Source of the DNA: Pseudobacteroides sp.
GTDB taxonomy: Bacteria; Bacillota; Clostridia; Acetivibrionales; DSM-2933
Assembly (NCBI RefSeq): GCF_036567765.1
Contig: NZ_DATCTU010000133.1
Location: forward strand, 1-51,682
DNA length: 51,682 bases
Direction: 5' to 3'
Positions 17,821-27,424 of this stretch are shown here, piece after piece; the first letter of the stretch is position 1; the number at the start of each line of letters is the position of its first letter. The position numbers and the translations under genes are program-made. The notes beneath the pieces are model-generated. The model did not search any database. It was not told the DNA's origin and was given only the letters and a program-made list of their open reading frames with translations.

Positions 17821-20800
17821 TTATTTGAGGCTCATAACCGCCTCATCGGAATACCCGAGTCTTTTCTTTGTTATTGGATCAAAAGCTTCCAGCTTGCCTG
17901 TTACCACATAATTTGCCTTACTTGCACTGTCTTTTAGGTATACATTAACTTTTATCCTTTGTTCCATTGTATCAAACTTCACATTATTTAATGTTATGTC
18001 AACCGATGGTTTTCCGCCTGCATCTGTATAGCTAATTGTCATGTCTTCCATGGCTGGGTTGGTATAATTACCCGAGTCCATCTCTATACGGTCAATAGTG
18101 TTTTGCGGATCAACAAATGTATTACCCTTCTTAAACTTTAATGTCAAATCATAGTTTACAGGTCTTATATCGTTCAGCTTTAGATTATCGGTACCTATGA
18201 ATACGCTGAAGCTTTTGCCATCCTGGCTGCTATTTGTAACATTTAATGATGGTTTAATAATCTTTACATTGTGAAGTGCAAATGTATTTTCATCCATATC
18301 ACGAGTATTTACAGCTCCGGATTCAATTGCACGCAATGTAAACTCAAATTTAGGACTGTCCAATGTCTTAAAGTCCATTCTGAAAGCGATTTCCTCTGAT
18401 TGATTGGGTTCAAGCCTGATTTTATTGGGGTATCCTTTGGCATCAAGACTTAATATCCACGGCTCCCTAGCTTTTATATTCTTATACTCTGTTGTGAATT
18501 GGACATCCCAAAGGCTGGAATTATATGTTGGTGTAAGATCATATGTTTGAGTCTTGGAACCGTTGTTTGCTACTGTTGCTTTAACAATTATATTATCTTT
18601 TCCGTTCCAATCACTGTCATTAGTATCATCAAAGTTTACCGATACCCTTGACATCCATCCAAACAGGTTGTAGCAGAACTTGTAGTCTTCAACAGCCTTT
18701 CCTCCTGATCTTGTAACATGCTTTGAGATTCCGCACCCAACATCGTTAGTGGTTATAACTATTCTTCCAGCAGGCCCATTTGCTCCTGCAACATTTCTTA
18801 CTGCCATGTTAGGATATAATTTGCCGTTGTTAGGCTCTTGAACATTTAATATTACTTCATCTGTAGGCAGCAGCCCGGATATATACCTATTGTCATCATT
18901 TAACCATTCTTCCCCATCACCGAGCATTGATATCTCACTGTTTTTATTCATTAGCCCCGGTGCAACAGAACGGCTTGACTTCTCAGGATCTATTGTAAAT
19001 ATGTTGTCAAACAGCGGATGCATTTTTCCATTGTTTACAACAGGAATTTGTGCATATTTATAGTTGTTTCCAGGACGCACCGATACAAAACCAACTTCGT
19101 CTGTAAATCCATCTCCTGACTTGATCTCCAGTCCGAGACAGTTTTCCCACCACAGCTGACCTCCTGCATTTAGGAAAGCTTTTACCTTGTTTTGTACATC
19201 TTGAGAGTATGTTATCTTACCGTGAGATGTTTGGAACAATATATCGTAGCTCTTTGCTATCTTTTCCGGAGTAAGATTAGGATCGTCAAGTGAAACCTCC
19301 CAATACTTAAACAGCTTGGACTTTGTTATGTTTTCAGAATTTCCTACAACCCCTGTATAGGTTATATCAGCCTCAAGGTCAGTCTGTGCCTTGGCAATGC
19401 TCCTCAAATCCTTAAAATACGTGGAAGGATCCCAATATATCTGGGTTGATGAGCCCTGAACCGGTGCATTCGGCATTTTTGCACTGTTATACTTTGCAGT
19501 ATCGGCAAATTCATACTTGTTGTAAGCCGGCGGGTATGGATTGTTAAGCTCCCAGTCCATTGGCTTGTTAATATTTCTGTCTAAAAGCTCCATAATGGAA
19601 AAGTCAGGATTAGAGTCATTAACCTGCTTGTTGTTTATGGAATCCCATGCCGGTGCAGGAAGTGTCAGTATTCCTACATTGACTTTTCTTTTCTTCATTG
19701 TAATTCTTGGCACCTGGGTTGCCTTTCCTGTTTCAGGCTTTATAAAATTGTTTTCCTTCTGGTTTAATGCGTTGTATATGAATGATGCAGCCTCAGCTCT
19801 GGTAACGGGGTTTTTAGGGTTTAAGTATCCCTTCTGATCCCCCTTCATTAGGGACTTTTCCAGTGCAAGCTCCACAAAATATCTGAAGGAACCGGTGATC
19901 TTATCGTAATCCTTATCCCTGTAGTTGTTGAGCTTAGCACCCGGCTCAAGGTCAGGATCAAGAACAAAAACCTTTCCGTCTTTGTTATAGTCAAGACGCC
20001 TCGCACCTATAATAGCCATAGCGAACTCTTCACGCCTTACCTTTTTATTAGCTTCAAAATCCTTGCTGCTAAAAGCTTTACGCGTATTCAAGTCGTATTT
20101 TGACATTTTCTCCTTGAAGAAATAGTTATAATAGGATTTCATGTATTGATACGCCCAAAAGTCCGTAGGTATATCGTTCATTTTGGTGTAATTATCAGGT
20201 CTGAATACAGCATCATTCTCGGAAATTGAGTATTTCATTACATTAAACGTCATGTATGCCACATGTTCACCGATAATTGATTCTTTTGGCTTGTAGGTAT
20301 CATTTCCTTTTCCGAATATAACACCCTTGCTTGCAAGCTCCATAACCTGTATGTAAAACCAGTCGGATATCTTTACATCCTTGAAAGGTTTTGAGTAGCT
20401 TACCTTGCTTATGCGTATTCCGGAGATAGAAGCCATGCCACGTTTTGCAACACAGTTTAACTGGAGCTTTCCGTCGTCTAAAACCTTTATAAGGTATGGA
20501 CCTTTCTTTTCCCATCTAAGCCCCGATTTCTGACTGTCAACGGTATCAGCGGTCGTTCCGTTAAAAACCACGTCAAATACCTGCTTGTTCTCCTTGAGAA
20601 TATCTGAAGTGTACAAATAAACTTCATAAACACTATTTCTGTCTGCATTCATGGAAAATTCTATGTTATAACCTTTTATACCAGTGTTTATAAGATTTGA
20701 CAGATTGTCATCCAACTGAGGCACCTGCTCTTCCAAAGAATCAAATGCAAACCAGTCAACGCCGTTCAGCACGCTTCCATTTGAGTTGTCAACCAAATAT

Positions 20801-21732
20801 AAATCGTGAATCCCTGTAACTCTATAGCTTAGAGGGCTCTCCACACAGCCTATTTCATTTGTCATCCCGGTTGAGTTAAGGGTACAGATTGTTGTTCCGG
20901 TAGGACTGTCTAACTTTACATCTACGGTGCCGCTGATGCTGTTTATAAAGCGGACTTTAAACTTTGTAGGTCCTTCAATGCCAAAATCCATGGACTTATA
21001 TAAGTAATAATTGGAGCTTGAACTGTCAAAGGCCTTTGCTTTAATGGGATCAAACACACCTTTGGTGAATTTAAACCAGTTTATATTGCATATCCCATTA
21101 TCCCTCTCACCTGTAAATATCAGAAAAACCTTATGCAGTCCTTCAATACTTCCAGTAAGACCGCATGAAACATCGATATATTTCTGGTATCCGCCTGTAT
21201 TCTTTACACTGCACTTTCCAACAAGCTCTCCACCCGGGTGATCAAGTCTGATTTCTATATTTCCGCCTTCTGTTTCAGTAGCTACACGAGCAACAAACCC
21301 TTTTGTTCCTTTAGGAAAGTATATAAAATCATATCCCGCATAATCGCCGTTACCTATGTACGCCAAGTTTTGACCGCCATCTGTGTCCTGACTGTTTTCT
21401 ACGGTAAGTCCATTATTTACTGTAAGGGTCTCAGCTTCAATTCTGTCCAATGCATTTGGTCTGGTTCCCTGCTCAGAAGTAGAAAACTGCGGTTCCTTAG
21501 CCATTACCGAAAAATTGCTTATAGAATTTTGTCTTGTAAAAGTGGTACCATCAAAGAAAACATCATCCGATCCCGCCAGATTGATACTCATAAGCGGAGT
21601 CGTAGTCCTTGTACAATAGGGACTGACTTTTGTTGCTACTGTATCCGCAAAGCTTAAAGCAGGCATGCTCGTGATTAGTAAGACAGCCAGCGTGATCAAT
21701 GAAATGACTTTTTTTACCCCCGTACTACTCAT
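17821..21732 (-). CDS. Large surface protein: CBM6-like modules, SLH repeats, amidotransferase-like domain
   Basis: 1303 residues, exported and wall-bound. Signal peptide 1-29. A CBM6-like module lies at about 97-222 (RIEAETLTV...NINWFKF), a second at about 235-331 (ends GVDWFAF) and a malectin-like beta-sandwich at about 345-445. Three SLH repeats follow near 449-497, 515-580 and 602-656, unusual in being internal. Residues about 680-1010 resemble DUF4159/ThuA-like proteins with a glutamine-amidotransferase-like fold (DILFQTSHG, AFLNAGGQLWWEN); no catalytic triad is obvious. The last 280 residues look like beta-sandwich repeats. SLH repeats bind pyruvylated wall polymers; CBM6 binds beta-glucans or xylans, so it may link substrate and cell. 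Ribosome site GGGAGG. The exact role is unknown. Confidence 0.8.
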   Translation of the reverse strand: MSSTGVKKVISLITLAVLLITSMPALSFADTVATKVSPYCTRTTTPLMSINLAGSDDVFFDGTTFTRQNSISNFSVMAKEPQFSTSEQGTRPNALDRIEAETLTVNNGLTVENSQDTDGGQNLAYIGNGDYAGYDFIYFPKGTKGFVARVATETEGGNIEIRLDHPGGELVGKCSVKNTGGYQKYIDVSCGLTGSIEGLHKVFLIFTGERDNGICNINWFKFTKGVFDPIKAKAFDSSSSNYYLYKSMDFGIEGPTKFKVRFINSISGTVDVKLDSPTGTTICTLNSTGMTNEIGCVESPLSYRVTGIHDLYLVDNSNGSVLNGVDWFAFDSLEEQVPQLDDNLSNLINTGIKGYNIEFSMNADRNSVYEVYLYTSDILKENKQVFDVVFNGTTADTVDSQKSGLRWEKKGPYLIKVLDDGKLQLNCVAKRGMASISGIRISKVSYSKPFKDVKISDWFYIQVMELASKGVIFGKGNDTYKPKESIIGEHVAYMTFNVMKYSISENDAVFRPDNYTKMNDIPTDFWAYQYMKSYYNYFFKEKMSKYDLNTRKAFSSKDFEANKKVRREEFAMAIIGARRLDYNKDGKVFVLDPDLEPGAKLNNYRDKDYDKITGSFRYFVELALEKSLMKGDQKGYLNPKNPVTRAEAASFIYNALNQKENNFIKPETGKATQVPRITMKKRKVNVGILTLPAPAWDSINNKQVNDSNPDFSIMELLDRNINKPMDWELNNPYPPAYNKYEFADTAKYNSAKMPNAPVQGSSTQIYWDPSTYFKDLRSIAKAQTDLEADITYTGVVGNSENITKSKLFKYWEVSLDDPNLTPEKIAKSYDILFQTSHGKITYSQDVQNKVKAFLNAGGQLWWENCLGLEIKSGDGFTDEVGFVSVRPGNNYKYAQIPVVNNGKMHPLFDNIFTIDPEKSSRSVAPGLMNKNSEISMLGDGEEWLNDDNRYISGLLPTDEVILNVQEPNNGKLYPNMAVRNVAGANGPAGRIVITTNDVGCGISKHVTRSGGKAVEDYKFCYNLFGWMSRVSVNFDDTNDSDWNGKDNIIVKATVANNGSKTQTYDLTPTYNSSLWDVQFTTEYKNIKAREPWILSLDAKGYPNKIRLEPNQSEEIAFRMDFKTLDSPKFEFTLRAIESGAVNTRDMDENTFALHNVKIIKPSLNVTNSSQDGKSFSVFIGTDNLKLNDIRPVNYDLTLKFKKGNTFVDPQNTIDRIEMDSGNYTNPAMEDMTISYTDAGGKPSVDITLNNVKFDTMEQRIKVNVYLKDSASKANYVVTGKLEAFDPITKKRLGYSDEAVMSLK

Positions 21733-21904
21733 TAATAATAACCTCCCTTATTGATAAATAAATATATTAAGCCATAGGCTGATTGATAAAAAACCTGTGT
21801 CTAAACATTCTATCAAATAAGGAAGATTAATGAAAGTAGATTTTTTTATTAGTATATTAAAAGTATTAAAAGAGACAAATCCATTATATTTGTTTGCCGC
21901 AAAT

Positions 21905-23251
21905 TTATAGAGAAAACCAATCATCATCGGAGGAAGGCAAATCATGGACTTCCACTTCTTCCGGCATACTCCCGTCTGTACCAATCCTATATAGTTTCTC
22001 CCCGTCATTCTTATTGCAGAAAAAGACAAATTCATCCACCATGTTTAAAAAGTCACCTTTATACACTGCAACTGTCTCCTGGATACCCCCGTCTGCTCTT
22101 AGTCTGCACATTTTACCACCCTCAGACTTATTTGTATAGTACACCCAATCTCCGTGAACATTTATGTTGCGGCACATACCGGTATTCAGCATTTCATCAC
22201 TTCCGCCGAAAGTCCCAACCCGGTAAAGCTTAAAGCCGTCACCTTTGTTACTGTAATAAATCCAGTCATTATATACATTTAAAAAGTCCGACTCATTATT
22301 GTTTATTTTAGTCCTGTTGGCACCATCAGTCCTGATTTTATAGATTTTTCCCTTATCGCTCTTGTTGGAATAATAGATCCAATTATGCTCGACGTTAAGA
22401 CTGTAGGAAGAATCATTATTAAGTTTAATCCTGCATGTCCCATCGGTCTTTATTTTGTAAATTTTAAACCCGTCACTCTCATTGCAGTAATAAATCCAGT
22501 CCCCTAAAACGTTAATATCCCAGGTTTTATCATCGTTAAGCCTTGTTCTCTCCAGTCCATCGATACTGATTTTATACAGTCTGTCCTCATCAGAAGCGTT
22601 GCTGTAGTAAATCCAGTTTCCAATAACATTTATAAACCAGGCACTGTCCTCACACAGCATTCCCAAGTCACTTCCATCCAGCTTTGACCTATAAAGACCT
22701 CTTCCCACATTGGAATAGTATACCCACAATCCCTGCTGTGCCGCTATACCTCCATTAACAATATTGCCCAGTGAATTGCCTCTTTCGTTTAAAAACTTAT
22801 TAGTGATCAATGCAGGCCCGAACAGGTTTATGGTTCTGCTTAGAGGGTTTTTATCAAGTTCCTCTTCAAAATCATTGCGTAATTTTTCATTGCCTCCGTC
22901 AGATTTTGACTTCTCATTTTCTGTATCAATTTTTGGTTCTTCATTGTATGCGTCAGCTTTTGATTCCTCGTTGTCTGCATCAGCTTTTAGTTCTTCGTTG
23001 CTTCCGTCATTTTTTGATTCCTCGCTGCCTCCGTCAGCCTTTGGAAATAGTATTGCCTCATTCTTTTCTTCATCCTTCATCCCTTCAAGTACACTTTCTA
23101 ATGCCTTTCTCATTTCAATTGAAGATTCAAACCTGTCATCCATGTTAAAAGAGCAAGCTTTAAGTATAACTTCACCAAAGGCCTGCCCTGCCAGCTGAGG
23201 CAGGTTTAATATTTCACCTCCAGTCAATCTCAATACTTTAGTGTCCATTGA
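21905..23251 (-). pseudogene. Kinase remnant fused to a DUF5050 propeller
   Basis: The frame gives about 448 residues from the ATG at 23251, but there is no ribosome site. The first 60 residues look like the C-terminal end of a Hanks-type Ser/Thr kinase (FGEVILKACSFNMDDRFESS...MRKALE), with the catalytic lobes missing. Then come six 9-residue repeats of the type EESKNDGSN, and about 260 residues of DUF5050 propeller blades (WIYYSN...KIYKI.TDG). Intact relatives would be a kinase whose extracytoplasmic part is the propeller. Here the gene is cut near 23.24 kb, where a fragment of another gene begins on the opposite strand. It may still be translated as a stand-alone propeller from an unseen start. 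Confidence 0.65.
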
Positions 23252-23435
23252 CGAAAAGTACAACAATTTTACAGTCCATATAGAAAAAATAAGTGAAGAT
23301 GAATGTGAGATAGAAGTAACTACCGCTTATAAGTTTAAAACCAATCTTTTTAAAAGTTTCTTCAGTGATGTTGCCGAAAACGATCCAACCTTTATAGTGT
23401 TGAAGAGACGCCAGATTCTTTCGGTTGAAAACTGA
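23241..23435 (+). pseudogene. C-terminal gene fragment of unknown family
   Basis: A plus-strand frame (GTG start, 64 codons) reads a protein-like sequence with VHIEKISEDECEIEV and a basic end NPTF-like IVLKRRQILS, then stops. Its codon use and charge pattern look coding, but it has no ribosome site or promoter and is much too short. It begins at the same place where the opposing kinase gene loses its N-terminal part. I take both as debris of one rearrangement. No family recognised. Confidence 0.35.
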
Positions 23436-23451
23436 TTGTATATACTCACAG

Positions 23452-24087
23452 TTACTGCGGGCTTCCATACAGCCCGCCTTTTAGTATCTCAAAGTATTCC
23501 TTCATTTGATTAAATATTTCATCCATTTGAGGTATGCCGGCCTCAGGATCGCTTCTGAATTTCTGGATATACTTGCCGTTTAGGCCTTCAAGACACAGCA
23601 TTATAAGTTCAACAGCTTTTTCCTTGTCTACACCTTCTCTGAATTTTGTGGTGTCTATATCATTGAGGAACAAGGGAAGATTCTCATTATAAATTTTCCG
23701 GTACCTGACTGACATCTCTTCCTTTAACTCATCTGGAATATTGATATAGGCTTTCATTATTAGCTTGGATACCAGAGGAAGCTCATAATACAGTTTCAGC
23801 TTCTTAAGCCCCCAGTGTATAATTTTATCGAACAAATCTGAAGGCACCTGTTCATCCATGCTATAAAACTTCTCCAAAAACACATCCATAGCATAATCAA
23901 TTATATATAGGAACAGATTTTTTTTATTGCCGAAGTAGTGGAATAGTATTCCCTTGGATATGCCTGCTTTTTTCACAATAACATTGGTTGAAGCCTTTTC
24001 ATAGCCGTTTCGTGCAAACTCCTCCATGCTCACATCAATTATAAGCTTTCTTTTTTCCTCCGGAAGACTTTCAAAAGTATTATTCAA
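23452..24087 (-). CDS. TetR-family repressor of the adjacent ABC exporter
   Basis: 211 residues. The N-terminal helix-turn-helix is canonical (IIDVSMEEFARNGYEKAS, KAGISKGILFHYFGNKKNLFLY). The C-terminal 150 residues are the helical ligand pocket and dimer interface. It is the last gene of a three-gene operon (ATPase, permease, tetR; 13 bases after the permease), and two inverted 16-base operators overlap the operon promoter, so it probably represses itself and the transporter. Ribosome site AAGGAGTG. Inducer unknown. Confidence 0.92.
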   Translation of the reverse strand: MNNTFESLPEEKRKLIIDVSMEEFARNGYEKASTNVIVKKAGISKGILFHYFGNKKNLFLYIIDYAMDVFLEKFYSMDEQVPSDLFDKIIHWGLKKLKLYYELPLVSKLIMKAYINIPDELKEEMSVRYRKIYNENLPLFLNDIDTTKFREGVDKEKAVELIMLCLEGLNGKYIQKFRSDPEAGIPQMDEIFNQMKEYFEILKGGLYGSPQ

Positions 24088-24100
24088 AGTGGATCACTCC

Positions 24101-24904
24101 TTAGACAGAGATGTTTTTTCTGTTGTACGCCACATAAGTCAGTATGGTGGATAGCACGATAATCCCAAGCATTATGATTATATAAACAGGCTCAATAGTT
24201 TTGTTGACTACAATATTTGACGGGTTTACATAATTAAATGGTGTAATGTACTTAAGATTCTCAAGTTTATCCGATATTGCAGAGACAATGTTAATGAAAA
24301 AAGCTCCCAATACGACCCCAAATGTAACGGGATATATTGTTTTTGCTTTAGTTACAAATATAGAAATAAAGAAACCCGCTGCAGCAAACGTCAATTGCAA
24401 AAGATATAACCCTACATGAATAAGTAAAAATGCTGAAATTGAATAGTCTGATTGCTTTATTCCCTCAAATGTGAAATAATCCACCACGACAAATATTATA
24501 TTAAACAAGGTAATGTAGAAAAATACTGCCATCGCCTTTTGAGTTATAACGCCATTCCTGGTTACTGGCTTTGCAAGCAAAAACTCAATGGTTTTTTCGC
24601 TTTCTTCCCTGGAAATTATGCTTGAGCCTAAAAGCATTGCATATGCTGCTCCAAAGAGAATAATATACAAAAAAACATAGGCAAAAAAATCCAGTATTTG
24701 TCCAAGATTCAATGTTTCAATACCAAGTCCCCGAAGCATTCCTTTTGGCAAGCTTTTCATATATCCTTGAAGCTGGTCAGGCGAATTTGCAAAGGTGGGA
24801 TACATCAGCATCATTCCTACATTAGATGAAACAAGGCATGTGGTCCAAATAATAAACCCTTTCCTATACCTTTTAAGCTCCCTTAAAAATATGGTCATAT
24901 CCAT
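24101..24904 (-). CDS. ABC-2 type transporter permease
   Basis: 267 residues, six predicted membrane helices, with a first helix just after a short cytoplasmic start (FLRELKRYRKGFIIWTT). A conserved cytoplasmic loop ISREESEKTIEFLLAKPVTR follows helix 2, typical for ABC-2 exporters of the bacitracin/lantibiotic or drug type. It pairs with the ATPase 48 bases upstream. Ribosome site AAAGGAGTG. Substrate unknown. Confidence 0.88.
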   Translation of the reverse strand: MDMTIFLRELKRYRKGFIIWTTCLVSSNVGMMLMYPTFANSPDQLQGYMKSLPKGMLRGLGIETLNLGQILDFFAYVFLYIILFGAAYAMLLGSSIISREESEKTIEFLLAKPVTRNGVITQKAMAVFFYITLFNIIFVVVDYFTFEGIKQSDYSISAFLLIHVGLYLLQLTFAAAGFFISIFVTKAKTIYPVTFGVVLGAFFINIVSAISDKLENLKYITPFNYVNPSNIVVNKTIEPVYIIIMLGIIVLSTILTYVAYNRKNISV

Positions 24905-24952
24905 TCACTCCTTTAATTAGGTTGTATCAAAATCAATATATAGGTTCCATAA

Positions 24953-25825
24953 TCACGACTCATAGTAGTGCATAAATATTTCTTCAAGTGAGGGTTCTTC
25001 AAGCCAAAGGTTATCAACCTCCAAAGTTGCAAGCTTCTTTAAAAGGTCATTGATATCTCCGCTGTAAAGAAATTGAGTATTCCTTTCCTTCCGCTCCACG
25101 TTTCTCATTCCGGGAATAGACAGATTATTCCCTTCACTCTTAAATTCAACTATGACCTTTCTGTGCTTTTCTCCCCTTAATTTGTCTATTGTCTCAACCT
25201 TCAGTATCTTGCCTTCTTTCACTATAGCCACTCTGTTACACATCTTCTGAACCTCACTTAGAATGTGGGATGAAAAGAATATTGTAACACCCTTTTTATT
25301 TTCTTCCTTCAATATTTCAAAGAATCTGTTTTGCATCAAAGGATCCAGCCCGCCGGTTGGCTCATCCAGAATCAGAAGCTTTGGCTCATGAAGAAGTGAC
25401 TGTACAACAGCTACCTTCTTTTTGTTTCCATATGACAGGGAATCAATTCTTTTGTTAAGGTCTAATTCAAGAGTTTGACTAAGCTCGTTAATCCTTTTGC
25501 TGCAATCCTTTTTATAAAATTTAGCGGAGTAAAAAAGCAAATCTCTCACACTCATGTCGTCATAATAGCTTACTTCAGACGGCAAATATCCTATATTCAT
25601 CTTAATCCTGGCCTGATCTTTGAAGCAGTCCATACCAAGGATTCTGGCATTTCCGCTGTCAGGAAATATAAAAGCCAGAAGCGTCCTAATGGTGGTAGAC
25701 TTCCCAGCCCCGTTAGGCCCGATGAATCCAAATATTTCACCTTCTTTTACTTCCAAATTTACATCGATTATGCCCCTTGATCTTCCGTAGTATTTTGTTA
25801 AATTATTTATTTCGATTGCGTTCAT
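24953..25825 (-). CDS. ABC transporter ATP-binding protein
   Basis: 290 residues. Walker A GPNGAGKST near 36-44, Q-loop region GYLPSEVSYY, signature LSYGNKKKVAVVQSLLHEP (a variant of LSGGQ), Walker B LLILDEPTGGLDP, switch His in SSHILSEV. The C-terminal 80 residues are the extension common in drug and lantibiotic exporters (ABC-2 partners). First gene of the operon, directly behind the operator-promoter; ribosome site AAGGAGGG. Confidence 0.92.
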   Translation of the reverse strand: MNAIEINNLTKYYGRSRGIIDVNLEVKEGEIFGFIGPNGAGKSTTIRTLLAFIFPDSGNARILGMDCFKDQARIKMNIGYLPSEVSYYDDMSVRDLLFYSAKFYKKDCSKRINELSQTLELDLNKRIDSLSYGNKKKVAVVQSLLHEPKLLILDEPTGGLDPLMQNRFFEILKEENKKGVTIFFSSHILSEVQKMCNRVAIVKEGKILKVETIDKLRGEKHRKVIVEFKSEGNNLSIPGMRNVERKERNTQFLYSGDINDLLKKLATLEVDNLWLEEPSLEEIFMHYYES

Positions 25826-25841
25826 GCTATTCCCTCCTTAC

Positions 25842-25899
25842 ATTGACTAGGTGGTCAATCCATATTTAAATTATACACCCTGTTGACCACCTAGTCAAT
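25842..25899 (-). promoter_or_regulatory. Operator-promoter of the ABC/TetR operon
   Basis: Promoter on the minus strand: TTGACT (25898-25893), 17 bases, TATAAT (25875-25870). Two copies of the same 16-base element, TTGACTAGGTGGTCAA, lie in opposite orientation at 25843-25858 and 25883-25898. One covers the -35 hexamer, the other lies between the -10 and the ribosome site. Each is itself a partial palindrome (TTGAC...GTCAA). This is a textbook arrangement for repression by the TetR protein of the operon. The outer ACACCC/GGGTGT arms around the -35 copy (25876-25907) may also act as terminator for the radical SAM gene. Confidence 0.85.
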
Positions 25900-25907
25900 A
25901 GGGTGTT

Positions 25908-26786
25908 TTATATATCAAACAAACTCAGTTGATACCCGGAAATTTTACTGCCATATGTGGGTATATCCGTTGAAACCCCATTATTTTTGCAGGCTTCACG
26001 AAAGCACTCCATCAGCTTCTTGCTGTTTGAAGGAAAACAACTGTATCTTATCCCGAAACGTTTTTCATACTTGCTTCTAATACCCGGAAAGTTCTTATCA
26101 AGTTCACTGTAAAAATAGTCCCTCTGCCTGTCTCGCAGCGTCACACCAATACATGGGTATATATAGGATGCACCAAATTCCTTTGCAGCTTTTACAATTG
26201 CTTTAATGTTTTCCTCACTGTCCTCAATAAAAGGAAGTATTGGCATCATTGTTATTCCAGTTGTAATACCAAGAGCCGATAAGATGCCTATGGCCTTAAG
26301 CCTCTCGGAGGGCGGCGGTGCGTTAGGCTCAATCTTAGCAGCAAGAGAATCATCCGTTGTGGTTATGGTTATTGCAACCGATGCATATATTTTGCCGATT
26401 TCCATGAGCACATCCACATCTCTGGTAACTAAAGTACTTTTTGTTGTTATATGCACCGGATATCTGGCTTCAGCTATTGTCTCAAGGGCTTTCCTTGTAA
26501 GCCTGTATTCCTTTTCAACAGGATTATATGGATCGCTCATTGCACCTGTCCCGATAGTCCCCTTTTTCCTTTTTCTTCGAAGCTCCCTTTTAAGAAGCTC
26601 CACGGCGTTGACCTTGACATATATGTCATCAAAATTTTCAATTCGGTAACACTCACTCCTGGAATCACAATATATGCACTTAAAGGTACACCCCCTGTAA
26701 ATATTCATGGAATAGAGGGTACCGAACCAACCACTAGGATTCTTACAAGTTGATAATATGGTTTTTGCCTGAATTTCCTTTATCAT
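25908..26786 (-). CDS. Radical SAM protein, SPL family (spore photoproduct lyase-like)
   Basis: 292 residues. The cluster-binding motif CTFKCIYC (CxxxCxxC, residues about 33-40) binds the [4Fe-4S] cluster that cleaves S-adenosylmethionine. Further family marks: MSDPYNPVEK, HITTKSTLVTRDVD, and GITMMPILPFIEDSEE. These match the SplB-like group often called Rv2578c-type, whose substrates are unknown; true spore photoproduct lyase is longer and has an extra conserved Cys. Its stop codon lies 10 bases before the -35 of the next operon. Confidence 0.85.
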   Translation of the reverse strand: MIKEIQAKTILSTCKNPSGWFGTLYSMNIYRGCTFKCIYCDSRSECYRIENFDDIYVKVNAVELLKRELRRKRKKGTIGTGAMSDPYNPVEKEYRLTRKALETIAEARYPVHITTKSTLVTRDVDVLMEIGKIYASVAITITTTDDSLAAKIEPNAPPPSERLKAIGILSALGITTGITMMPILPFIEDSEENIKAIVKAAKEFGASYIYPCIGVTLRDRQRDYFYSELDKNFPGIRSKYEKRFGIRYSCFPSNSKKLMECFREACKNNGVSTDIPTYGSKISGYQLSLFDI

Positions 26787-26940
26787 ATTTTACCTGCCAA
26801 TTTAAATTATTATTTCCATTCTAACATACATAAGATTAATAATAAATTGCAACAAATTATAGTCAAATTCCATACCAATTAATGTATAATTATAGATATA
26901 AATAATACTTATGTTAATACGATAGAGAGAGATATGTAAT

Positions 26941-27391
26941 ATGAAGAAAATTATAATGGGATTTATCCTTGGGCAAGGCAGCTGAAGATAGTTTTAAGAT
27001 TTATAGATTCGGTTCGCTTTCATTCAGCATATGAGGTACACGCATCCAGGCTGCCCAATTTAGCGACAACTTTAAACCAAAAGGAGGCAATTCATTTTTA
27101 ACACTTCATGTAAAGGTAAGAAATATCGGAAAAGATCTTACAAATTTCAAAAGGAATGATTTTTACATTGAAACCCTTGATGGAAAACGATTTGACTTTA
27201 TTTCATCTCCCGTTGATGAATATCTGTCAACCGTAATACTTTATTCTCAAGAATACAACAAAATAGGGCTGGTATTTGAAATGTCAAAAGATGAATTGCT
27301 AGGAAAAAGAAAAGTAAATTTGGTTTATGCACCTGTAGGTTCAGAAAACAAGTGCAAAATGCCTGTTGACCTGCTTGTGTCACCTAATTAG
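26941..27391 (+). pseudogene. Decayed DUF4352-like secreted protein gene
   Basis: An ATG at 26941 with a GAGAGA site begins MKKIIMGFILG and stops at codon 15. After a shift of frame the reading continues (KAAEDSFKIYRFGSLSFSI), meets a TGA at 27032-27034, and then runs open to a TAG at 27389-27391. The last part (SFLTLHVKVRNIGKDLTNF...DFYIETLDGKRF) has the look of the DUF4352/telokin-like Ig fold of lipoproteins. So one frameshift and one nonsense codon separate the pieces. It lies 33 bases before an intact lipoprotein gene in the same direction. Confidence 0.75.
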
Positions 27392-27424
27392 ATATATTAT
27401 CATTACATTAAAGGAGCACTAAAA

